A stretch of DNA of 14,943 nt. Source: JBNJEM01 sp051745935 (GTDB lineage Bacteria > Planctomycetota > Planctomycetia > Pirellulales > Pirellulaceae). The position numbers were made by a program, and so were the translations under genes. Where the stretch lies: assembly GCA_051745935.1 (NCBI GenBank), contig JBNJEM010000115.1:1-14943 (forward strand), given 5' to 3'. Positions 8,218 to 14,882 of the stretch are shown here, piece after piece; positions within the stretch are counted from its first letter, which is position 1; each line of letters opens with the position of its first letter. The notes beneath the pieces are model-generated. The model had not been told where the DNA came from. It saw nothing but the letters and a program-made list of their open reading frames with translations, and ran no database searches.

Positions 8218-9468
8218 TCATATCAGTTTCAGCCCGAAACCGGGAGTGTCGGGCACTACGAGTTTCCCGTCTGTGATCTTGTAGGCGGAATAGTCGATTT
8301 CCGGAGCGCGTCCGGGAATGCCTTCGATGATACAGACGTTACCCACTCCGGCGGCAAATTGGGCGCAGTAGTACGTGCGTGGCGTCCACATCCACAGATG
8401 CGGTGAGGCCTTAATACCAGCTTTGATCAGTTTGGGCATCAGCCTACGCCAACGAGTGAAACCAACGATGCCCAGATCTAGCACAAAAACATCGACGAGT
8501 TTGGCTTCCGCCAAGCGATATAGCCGATCGGTGAACTCCTCAACGTATCCGCCGTGTCGCGTCAGTGGCTTGGCTTGACGCTTGCGTCGCTCGCCGTCGG
8601 CGAGCAATGCCCTGCAACCGACGTTGGCCATCGAGTCCTTCAGCCGCTTAAGGCCGTCGTAATCCTCCTCGAACGGTTCCTCGATCCAGTACAGGTCGCA
8701 ATCGGCGACCGATTGAACGTATTTGATCGCTTCGTCGACCGTAAAGGCATCGTTCGCGTCGACCAGGATTCGGCAGTCAGGGAATCGCTTTTTGACGGCG
8801 CGAGTGACTTCGATATCGCGTTGAAGGCCTTCTTTGCGAGGCATCCATTTGAAGCCACGGCCGATCTTCAGCTTGAATGCACGATACCCGGCGTCGTAGT
8901 CCTGCTGACAGGCGGCCAAGACGGCCGGAATGCCACGAGGTGCATCGGGTGGCCACACGTCTTCCATGTAGATCGCGCCGCTATAGAGCAAGGTTTGTCT
9001 CGGACCGGCCGCTCCGATCAGCTTCCACACGGGCAAACCCAGAATGTTGCCCGCCAAATCGTGCAGGGCCTTGTCCAGCGCCCCGGCCTCGTCGGACGAA
9101 CCGGTTTCGACGTCGAACAAGTCCCCGACTCGCATACCGATGAACGGTTGCACCGCCTCGTCCGCCAAGTGGCACATGGCCCAGCCTTCAGCGCCCTTGT
9201 CGGTTGCGATGGTTCGGACCCGATACGATCCGCCGCCGCCCACCGGTCGACCGCGCGAGTTTGGGCCAATCGAACGCGGGTAGCGATCCCGAACTTGCTG
9301 GCCAGTGATCTTGACGATCCGATGGGCCGCGAGTTCTCTGTTGGCTGCAGCTTGGTCGAAATTCCAATTCCCCACTCGATCAGATGCTCGGACATCCGAT
9401 CGCAAATCCTTGAGGATAAGCGATCCGCCGGTCGCGCTCGCTACCTGAATAAATCTCCGACGGTGCAT
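8218..9468 (-). CDS. Mandelate racemase/muconate lactonizing enzyme (enolase superfamily), exported
   Basis: At 416 residues it has the usual family length plus a leader. Visible motifs are the KxK pair (K199, K201 in AFKLKIG), three candidate metal ligands (D237 in LVDAND, E263 in WIEEPF, E293 in ADGE) and a possible Asp-His dyad (D331 in VLDLG, H357 in SPHLW). The family abstracts a proton alpha to a carboxylate with Mg2+; near polysaccharide genes, dehydration of a sugar acid is the likely job, but the substrate is unknown. The N-terminus MHRRRFIQVASATGGSLIL is Tat-like, so the enzyme is probably exported, which is unusual outside planctomycetes and relatives. The ATG at 9466-9468 has GGAGG nine bases upstream. 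It is first in the minus-strand sugar-gene run. Confidence 0.85.
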   Translation of the reverse strand: MHRRRFIQVASATGGSLILKDLRSDVRASDRVGNWNFDQAAANRELAAHRIVKITGQQVRDRYPRSIGPNSRGRPVGGGGSYRVRTIATDKGAEGWAMCHLADEAVQPFIGMRVGDLFDVETGSSDEAGALDKALHDLAGNILGLPVWKLIGAAGPRQTLLYSGAIYMEDVWPPDAPRGIPAVLAACQQDYDAGYRAFKLKIGRGFKWMPRKEGLQRDIEVTRAVKKRFPDCRILVDANDAFTVDEAIKYVQSVADCDLYWIEEPFEEDYDGLKRLKDSMANVGCRALLADGERRKRQAKPLTRHGGYVEEFTDRLYRLAEAKLVDVFVLDLGIVGFTRWRRLMPKLIKAGIKASPHLWMWTPRTYYCAQFAAGVGNVCIIEGIPGRAPEIDYSAYKITDGKLVVPDTPGFGLKLI

Positions 9469-9552
9469 TGTGTTACACCTCCGTGGTTGTCATTGCGGGA
9501 GTTTCAGGTGATCTTCAACGACGATCTCACCAGGGCGCAGACAACTGCGATG

Positions 9553-11094
9553 CTATTCGGCCTTTCTGAGCAACTCCATGACCGAAAGAACGTCATCTTT
9601 CACGTGGAATAACTCTACTTCCACCACGTCGCCATTGTTTAGCGTCTGCAGTGTCTCTCGATGCCGGCCGATCAAGCGCGACTCGTGGTGCAGTTCAATC
9701 GGCAACGATTTCCCGACTGCCTCTTTGGCGTTCTTGGCCTCATTTTGTCGCCAGACACGACCGACTTTCTGGACTTGGAGTGTGAATGTTCCTTTATCGT
9801 TGTTCTTCTCGGCAATCTTTCCGAACAGAATGCCCTTAAAGCCAAGCAGCTCCCCGGGAATCGGGCCTTCCGGCAAGTCTCGCTCGGCTTCTTCACGGCT
9901 GCCTCGCTCGAGCACCTTCAAGTCCACAACCCGTTGGCCTTCGAGCATCGCCCACGAGAGCGACACACGATCGCCAACTCGCACCGTTCCGAGTTTCTGC
10001 AAGACTTCGCGGTCGAGACCGCCCTCCCGCCACGGCGGAATCATGCGTACCGGATCCTGGCCTTCGGCAGTGACTTCGATCCACCTGTCGCCGAGTCCCG
10101 TGACAACTCCTTCGATGACTCCCTTGGCCACTTCACGTTCGGCTTCTTCACGACTGCCCCGGTTCAGCACCTTCAAGTCCATGACCCGTTGGCCTTCGGG
10201 CATTTCCCAGTTCACCAAAACCCGGTCTCCCACGCGAGCCTGGCCCAGCTTTCTTAGCACTTCGCGGTCAAGGCCACCGTCTCGATTCTCTTTAGCTTCC
10301 AGCCACGGCGGAATCAGGCGAACGGCTTTCTTGCCTTCGGGCTTGACTTCGATCCAAATATCGCCAAGTCCTGTGACCACGCCCTCGATGACGCCCTTGG
10401 CGACAATATCCTGAATCCACTTCTTGCCTTCTTCCTCAATCCAAATCACGCCAGCCTCATCACCCACGTTCAATTGCGAGACTTCGCGCACGGCCAGCGT
10501 TTTGGATTCTGGCACATGGAAGGTGACCTCTTCACCCGATGCCGCTTTCAAGGTCAACGACAATTTTGTTTTCGCCGCGACGACGCCCCTGGCATCTTCT
10601 TTTTCGCCCGCAAAGACTCTGTTTGCACCCTGTTGGAGTACTGTCGGGCCGTCGCCAAGCTGGCACATCACCGCTCCGGCCAGTACGGCCACTTTCACCA
10701 CTACATGTTTCGCCTGACCGTTCATGCTGTTCTCTCCTTGTGAAGAATCCAAAGAGTCGACCGTCGTAACAAACTCAGTCCCTTTCACTTCGATAGGGCC
10801 GAGCGGAGTCACCAGGGAAAAATCGCCGCGTTGTGGTTGGATACGTACGTGTAATTTCCCCTGATGCAATTCGATCCTCTCATTGCCGGGTGTGCCGCGA
10901 ATCGTCAGAAGTTCGGCCAACTGTGCGCGGTTAGGCGCTCGTTCGCGGATCATGTGCGCCTCGTCATCGCGGCGTCCTTCGAGGGCGACTTCTCGGGCCC
11001 GAATGGCCCGTTGAACCACCTCGGCGGCGTCCCTCTTCTCCGCCTCCATAAGTCCATGCAAAGCGATTTTAAGTACTTCCACCTGCCGCCTCAT
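9553..11094 (-). CDS. FecR-domain protein with coiled-coil N-terminus and duplicated C-terminal module
   Basis: The frame extends upstream to a GTG at 11215-11217 (554 codons). I take the ATG at 11092-11094 because the extra 41 residues are an almost pure Glu/Arg run. From that upstream GTG, a charged helix lies at about 42-104, and a FecR-type sheet at about 112-205 (IELHQGKLHVRIQPQRGDF, GPIEVKGTEFVTTVDS, GANRVFAGE). Two copies of an 85-90 residue module follow at 272-361 and 363-447 (GVIEGVVTGLGDIWIEV, RLIPPW, GLDREVL.KLG, RVGDRV, EGQRV.DLKVL). A final domain ends at 554. FecR domains sense or transmit signals at the envelope, often with ECF sigma factors, but none is in view. The helix joins mid-FecR abruptly, so an in-frame fusion is possible. 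Confidence 0.7.
   Translation of the reverse strand: MRRQVEVLKIALHGLMEAEKRDAAEVVQRAIRAREVALEGRRDDEAHMIRERAPNRAQLAELLTIRGTPGNERIELHQGKLHVRIQPQRGDFSLVTPLGPIEVKGTEFVTTVDSLDSSQGENSMNGQAKHVVVKVAVLAGAVMCQLGDGPTVLQQGANRVFAGEKEDARGVVAAKTKLSLTLKAASGEEVTFHVPESKTLAVREVSQLNVGDEAGVIWIEEEGKKWIQDIVAKGVIEGVVTGLGDIWIEVKPEGKKAVRLIPPWLEAKENRDGGLDREVLRKLGQARVGDRVLVNWEMPEGQRVMDLKVLNRGSREEAEREVAKGVIEGVVTGLGDRWIEVTAEGQDPVRMIPPWREGGLDREVLQKLGTVRVGDRVSLSWAMLEGQRVVDLKVLERGSREEAERDLPEGPIPGELLGFKGILFGKIAEKNNDKGTFTLQVQKVGRVWRQNEAKNAKEAVGKSLPIELHHESRLIGRHRETLQTLNNGDVVEVELFHVKDDVLSVMELLRKAE
9877..10404 (-). repeat. Tandem duplication of an 85-90 codon module
   Basis: Two direct copies (10135-10404 and 9877-10131, minus strand) lie inside the FecR-domain gene. 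Protein identity is high and is obvious in the DNA too, for example where both copies read CACCTTCAAGTCCA on the plus strand, followed by the same stretch ending CCGTTGGCCTTCG. The first copy carries an extra LEAKENRD after the IPPW motif that the second lacks. Each copy begins VAKGVIEG and ends SREEAER. The weak divergence points to a fairly recent duplication. Confidence 0.8.
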
Positions 11095-11334
11095 AACATC
11101 TCGATCTCGCTCTGTCGACCGTTCCTCTCTCTCCCGTTCTCTCGCCTCGGGGCGTTCTCGTTCGTCCCGGGCGAAAGACTCATTGACTACGCAACTGAAG
11201 AAACGGTCGCTTCTCACACTCTTGTCGTCGTTGGAAAAATGGGCTCTTTCGAAGGAATAGAATCATGAACTGCATTATCTACGGCGAGTTTTGCTTTCAG
11301 ATGGCCGCCCGTCGCACCACTCCGGAGAAAACGC

Positions 11335-11610
11335 ATGAAATCACGTCCTTCCTTCGATGGTGGCATTGCCGTGAAGACGAGTGTGATGGCCCTGACCCTC
11401 CTTTTGTCAGGTATCGGACTCGGTAATTGCCTGGCGGCGGACCTCGCTTCCGAGCCCGGTGAGGTGATCCCGGAAACGCCGACTTTGACGTGCCTGGGAG
11501 TGCGCTGGTGGATCGGGAGCGACGACAACGCCAACGCGCGAATCGCCGTGGCCTATCGCCCCGTGCATGGCCCCAACATCAGCAGGCAAATGGTAGTGTC
11601 CTTCTCATGA
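11335..11610 (+). pseudogene. Secreted protein N-terminal fragment (plus strand)
   Basis: An ATG with GGAG seven bases upstream starts a 91-codon frame. A signal peptide covers residues 13-35 (VKTSVMALTLLLSGIGLGNC). The next part (IPETPTLTCLGVRWWIGSDD, NARIAVAYR) looks like the first fibronectin-type strands of large planctomycete secreted proteins that continue into beta-helix or sugar-binding domains. After about residue 75 the sequence loses that pattern and stops at 11610. It then meets the 3' end of the oppositely oriented oxidoreductase 80 bases on. I read it as the retained start of a lost larger gene. It is divergent from the FecR-domain gene; the 117-240 bases between them contain no promoter I can defend. 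Confidence 0.5.
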
Positions 11611-11690
11611 ACCTGGCTTTCTCGGTGTTGGGGAGTGAGGGTATCACCTCTCCCACCGCTCTGGAGGGTAAAAATGGGTGTCTCTCGTTG

Positions 11691-13022
11691 TTACAGGCTC
11701 CATCCATCTCGGTAGGGCGGGTTGATCAATTGGTTGGCCTCGTCCGAGCTGGTGAACAGCAGATTGTCGCCGTCCCAGAGCAACTTCTGGTTGGTGCGGA
11801 TGGCGATGTTGCCCAGCAGCACGACTTCGGCCAAGTGAGCGGCATGGTCGACGAAATTCGATCCGGCTGGCTTGCCGCCTTTGCAGGCATCGATCCATTC
11901 CTTGTAGTGGCCCGGCGACCGCTCCAGCACTCGCGGCGGAGCGCCGATCTCCTGGCTCTTGCTTTCGGGAATCAACCGGTGCCCCAACAGCTTGCCCTTG
12001 TCGCCGACGATCAATAGCCAGTCGCCTTCGCCAAAACGCCGGCCGGGCTCCAGTTCCGCGGGCCGCGGCGGGGTCATCCCGCCATCCCACCAGGTGATGG
12101 TGAATGCTGCCCGGTCACTCGCAGCTGGAAACTGCCATCGTGTGATCGACGACTTGGGGGCCGTCTCGTTGGCAATTTCGGGTCCAACCTGGTAGTTCGA
12201 CGAGCAGGCTTCGACGCTCGTCGGATGGCCCGGTTTCAATGCCTTGAACACGGCCGAGAGTTGGTGGCAGCCGATGTCGCCCAACACGCCCGTGCCAAAA
12301 TCCCACCAGCCGCGCCAACTGAAGGGATGGTAAGTCGGATGATAAGGTCGCGCGGGGGACGGACCGAGCCACAAGTCCCAGTTCAACTCTGGCGGAACCG
12401 GCGGCGTGTCGGTAGGACGAGGAACGCCTCGGGGAGAGATCGGCGGGCGGCGATTCGATCCGGCATGCACTTCGCGAACGGCGCCAATTGCCCCGGAATG
12501 GATATATTCACAGATCAGCCGGGCGCCTTCCCCGGCCTGCCCCTGGTTACCCATCTGTGTGGCCACCCCGGTCTGCTTGGCAACCTCTCCCATCATCCGC
12601 GCCTCGTAGACGGAGTGGGTTAGTGGTTTCTGACAGTGAACGTGCTTGCCCATCTTCATCGCCATCACCGACACGACGGCATGGTTGTGATCGGGCGTTG
12701 CGCAGACCACTGCATCGATGTCCTGTTGCGTTTCGAGCATCCTACGAAAATCGCTGTACTGCTTGGCATGCGGAAAATGCTGAGCGTTTCGGGCCACCGC
12801 CCGCTGATCGACGTCGCACAACGCGACGATGTTCTCGCCTGCACAGTTGCGAATGTCGCCGCTGCCCATCCCGCCAATACCAACACCGGCGATGTTCAGC
12901 TTCTCGCTGGGCGGCGTGAACTTCGGCCCTCCAAGTACATGGCGAGGGACAACAGTTACCGCCGCCACGGCGGTTCCCGCGGCAAGCACTTCGCGACGAT
13001 TGATCTGACGGGTCGGTTTCAT
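11691..13022 (-). CDS. Gfo/Idh/MocA family NAD(P)-dependent oxidoreductase with Tat signal
   Basis: The 443-residue protein looks complete. Residues 1-32 are a twin-arginine leader (INRREVLAAGTAVAAVTVVP). The Rossmann nucleotide site is GVGIGGMGSGD at about 47-57, followed by NIVALCDVD. The substrate-side lysine is in the HVHCQKPLTH motif, a variant of the classical EKP with Gln for Glu. The C-terminal alpha/beta domain includes WWDFGTGVLGDIGCHQ, where the Asp and His match positions that line the active site in this family. Members oxidise or epimerise sugars and inositols. The ATG has AGGAGG eight bases upstream. That ATG overlaps the stop (ATGA) of the frame running from the truncated exonuclease, which I think is accidental. 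A -10-like TATACT lies on the minus strand at 13099-13104. Confidence 0.9.
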   Translation of the reverse strand: MKPTRQINRREVLAAGTAVAAVTVVPRHVLGGPKFTPPSEKLNIAGVGIGGMGSGDIRNCAGENIVALCDVDQRAVARNAQHFPHAKQYSDFRRMLETQQDIDAVVCATPDHNHAVVSVMAMKMGKHVHCQKPLTHSVYEARMMGEVAKQTGVATQMGNQGQAGEGARLICEYIHSGAIGAVREVHAGSNRRPPISPRGVPRPTDTPPVPPELNWDLWLGPSPARPYHPTYHPFSWRGWWDFGTGVLGDIGCHQLSAVFKALKPGHPTSVEACSSNYQVGPEIANETAPKSSITRWQFPAASDRAAFTITWWDGGMTPPRPAELEPGRRFGEGDWLLIVGDKGKLLGHRLIPESKSQEIGAPPRVLERSPGHYKEWIDACKGGKPAGSNFVDHAAHLAEVVLLGNIAIRTNQKLLWDGDNLLFTSSDEANQLINPPYRDGWSL

Positions 13023-13098
13023 TCGTCATTCCTCCTGGAAGTCCACATGTCGCCATGCGGCCGGTTTGGGGTGGGAGCTGATGTGCCTATGGATATAC

Positions 13099-13104
13099 AG
13101 TATA
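13099..13104 (-). promoter_or_regulatory. Possible -10 box for the Gfo/Idh/MocA gene
   Basis: On the minus strand TATACT matches the sigma-70 -10 consensus at five of six positions, about 77 bases before the ATG at 13022. I see no convincing -35 element 16-18 bases upstream, so this is weak. Confidence 0.25.
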
Positions 13105-13107
13105 CCG

Positions 13108-13162
13108 GAGCGTAAACGACACTACTATTACCCGTCGTGTCCGTGATTGTGGGTGGACGCTC
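13108..13162. repeat. Nested inverted repeats at the exonuclease breakpoint
   Basis: Outer arms GAGCGT (13108-13113) and ACGCTC (13157-13162) are exact complements. Inside them GACAC (13118-13122) pairs with GTGTC (13137-13141). The right outer arm sits where exonuclease similarity ends. It could fold as a weak terminator or mark an old junction; the arms are short and no T-tract follows. Confidence 0.35.
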
Positions 13163-13616
13163 GTGAAACAGGCTCGCCGTGAGTTGTTTCAGACCATAAC
13201 CAACCTTCTTTTCCAGGAGCGGATGATAGCTCGATCCCTTCTTGTGGGCATATTGGCGCAAACATTCATCAATACGATGGACGCGGGGCATCGTGTCAGT
13301 AAATCTGCATCTTGGCCGAAGTCCCAATCGCCACAAAAATCGAATTTCAAAAGTCGCGTTGTGAGAAACAACTTGAGTCCCGCGTCGACGAAGGAATGGA
13401 GACAACGCTCGCTTGAATTGATCCACGGTCGTTTCAGGATACCGCGAATCTCTGAAAGAATGAAGAAGGTTGACGTAAAAGCATCGGTCGGTGTGTGGAA
13501 AATAAAAACCAGCTCCAACGATCCGGTCTCGATGCGGGTCAAGTCCCGTTGTCTCCAGATCAAAGACAACCAGATCAGCGGTTTTGAGCTCGATGTCGAG
13601 TCTGGCGACATCACCC

Positions 13617-13946
13617 TCAATCCGGCGTTTCGGCGTTTCGGCGTTTTTCGTGGACATATTTTTGTGCGGCTTCAACGATAAGATCGGTTTTCGACCGCCC
13701 CGTTTCCTTCTTCTTCTGGGTCAGTAACTCATCAAAGCCCTCGGGCAGCAGAAGGCGAATCGGTTCGGGGTCCGGTTTGGGTTTGGAGCCGAGCGTCTCA
13801 ATGATCGGCATCAGATTAAGCAGTGCGTTATGACGGTCGCCGTCAGATGTCCCTTTCCCCAACTGCTTGATTATTCTCTTGTCCTCGGCACTGACTAATA
13901 GCACTAAAGGCTTACGCTGTCCCCGGTTACGTGAATGCTTTGCCAT
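13617..13946 (-). CDS. Ribbon-helix-helix-like small protein
   Basis: The 109-residue basic protein starts at the ATG at 13944-13946, preceded by AAGGAGG six bases upstream; this is much better than the in-frame ATG 13 codons further up. Residues 63-98 (IRLLLPEGFDELLTQ, then GRSKTDLIVEAAQKYV) have the strand-helix-turn-helix pattern of ribbon-helix-helix DNA-binding proteins such as CopG-type repressors and antitoxins. The N-terminal half (RKPLVLLVSAEDKRIIKQLG) is not one I recognise. Its likely role is repression of its own operon or a plasmid/phage-type function. It starts 43 bases from the first CRISPR repeat and points away from the array, so anything it binds upstream would lie at or in the array edge. 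Confidence 0.7.
   Translation of the reverse strand: MAKHSRNRGQRKPLVLLVSAEDKRIIKQLGKGTSDGDRHNALLNLMPIIETLGSKPKPDPEPIRLLLPEGFDELLTQKKKETGRSKTDLIVEAAQKYVHEKRRNAETPD
13623..13646 (+). repeat. Three tandem copies of an 8-bp unit (CGGCGTTT)
   Basis: Three exact head-to-tail octamers lie in the overlap between the RHH-like gene and the exonuclease. Both proteins therefore share an AETP peptide in different frames. The unit length is not a multiple of three, so any change in copy number alters both reading frames. Confidence 0.9.
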
Positions 13947-13989
13947 GTCTGGCCTCCTTACCCCGGGGCTCATGGCATGCGCCAACGTA

Positions 13990-14882
13990 GTTGCGGATTG
14001 GTCGCAGGCTAGGATTGGTTACACTCCCGGTCAGAGCCTCTTTATTCAGCCTTTGTTGCGGATTGGTCGCAGGCTAGGATTGGTTACACTGTTGGATCCC
14101 GTAACCTTGACAGGCAATCAGTTGCGGATTGGTCGCAGGCTAGGATTGGTTACACTCACCCGCGACATAAGCCGGTATTCGTAGTTGTTGCGGATTGGTC
14201 GCAGGCTAGGATTGGTTACACTTCACGGTAAGATATGATGGAGCATGGGTACGTTGCGGATTGGTCGCAGGCTAGGATTGGTTACACTCGTCAGGCGTTC
14301 CAGCAAGCTGGAGCACGGGTTGCGGATTGGTCGCAGGCTAGGATTGGTTACACTTGAGCGGCCCCATGTGTCCGTGATACCGCAGTTGCGGATTGGTCGC
14401 AGGCTAGGATTGGTTACACTAACACGTGGCGGCCCGTGGCTGGGAGACGCGTTGCGGATTGGTCGCAGGCTAGGATTGGTTACACTCAACGCGTCTGGCT
14501 CCTGGTATGTCACGCGGTTGCGGATTGGTCGCAGGCTAGGATTGGTTACACTTCCAGGCTATTGCGGGGCGCCTGTGCGATCGTTGCGGATTGGTCGCAG
14601 GCTAGGATTGGTTACACTCGAAGCCATCCGGCGCGAGCGAATTCACCTGTTGCGGATTGGTCGCAGGCTAGGATTGGTTACACTGCTGGCTCAAGAGGGA
14701 TTGCGGGTGGTGGTGTTGCGGATTGGTCGCAGGCTAGGATTGGTTACACTGACGTTGAACGAAGTGACACGTGAACCGCAGTTGCGGATTGGTCGCAGGC
14801 TAGGATTGGTTACACTGTAGACCAGTACGTCCTTGTCCATCGGTGTGTTGCGGATTGGTCGCAGGCTAGGATTGGTTACACT
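13990..14882 (+). CRISPR. CRISPR array: 14 identical 36-bp repeats, 13 spacers
   Basis: Repeats begin at 13990, 14055, 14121, 14187, 14253, 14319, 14385, 14451, 14517, 14583, 14649, 14715, 14781 and 14847. All 14 are identical by eye; each starts GTTGCGGATT and ends GGATTGGTTACACT. Spacer 1 is 29 nt and the other 12 are exactly 30 nt; no two spacers match. The 66-bp period is that of type II systems (36-bp repeat, 30-nt spacer), and GTTG at the 5' end fits type II repeats read on the plus strand. The repeat has only a weak internal hairpin (TGCG, 7-nt loop, CGCA), not the strong stem of type I repeats. Type V remains possible. No cas gene, anti-repeat or long leader is in the window. No end repeat is degenerate, so the leader end cannot be told from decay. 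Confidence 0.97.
13998..14025 (+). promoter_or_regulatory. Possible promoter inside the CRISPR repeat (shown for repeat 1, present in all 14)
   Basis: Repeat positions 9-14 (TTGGTC) and 31-36 (TACACT) are separated by 16 bases and resemble sigma-70 -35 and -10 boxes (three and four of six consensus matches). Transcription would start several bases into each spacer. In Neisseria and Campylobacter type II-C arrays the repeat's 3' end carries such a -10 box. Here this is inference from position and similarity only. Confidence 0.3.

Larger units (their letters stand above)
13019..13657 (-). pseudogene. DEDD/PolA-type 3'-5' exonuclease, C-terminally truncated
   Basis: From the ATG at 13655-13657 the frame encodes a DnaQ/PolA-like exonuclease. 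Exo I is VVFDLETTGLDP (D33, E35). Exo II is VVSHNATFEIRFL (N100, with Glu104 where Asp is normal). The GLKQLTASLF helix typical of phage and PolA exonuclease domains sits at about 165. Family members remove 3' nucleotides with two metals. The third motif (YxxxD or HxxxD) should follow but is missing: after LFHE (about 13160) the peptide turns to TITDTTGNSSVVYAPVY and similar noise until it hits the oxidoreductase start. A TTG at 13673-13675 is another possible start; neither has a strong ribosome site. Its start overlaps the end of the RHH-like gene by 41 bases, implying coupling. Base composition looks lower in GC than the genes to the left. Confidence 0.65.

Noticed and set aside
6473..8284. 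603-codon open frame on the plus strand opposite the beta-helix gene
   Set aside because: The translation has no domain-like pattern and the minus strand carries a clear signal peptide, ribosome site and solenoid repeats. It is an antisense shadow caused by codon bias.
8554..9612. 352-codon plus-strand frame opposite the enolase-superfamily gene
   Set aside because: It is antisense to a gene with intact catalytic motifs and has no recognisable features.
13947..13989. tracrRNA anti-repeat in the array flanks
   Set aside because: Neither this gap nor 14883-14943 has an extended match to the repeat or its complement. It could lie beyond the window.
14245..14820. Long open frames across the CRISPR array encoding repeated LRIGRRLGLVTL peptides
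   Set aside because: The 66-bp period is divisible by three, so a frame open in one unit stays open in most. Spacer-encoded residues are unrelated and there is no ribosome site. It is an artefact of array geometry.
14817..14846. Spacer 13 shares 13 bases (ACCAGTACGTCCT) with the beta-propeller remnant at 822-834, a possible self-target
   Set aside because: The match is short, stops on both sides and lies in the first half of the spacer. By rough estimate a match of this length somewhere in the window is not very unlikely by chance.
13990..14882. Array as a plasmid partition centromere or iteron set bound by the RHH-like protein
   Set aside because: Exact 36-bp repeats with unrelated, length-fixed 30-nt spacers are characteristic of CRISPR; iterons and parS repeats are shorter and usually contiguous. 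Binding at the array edge is still possible.
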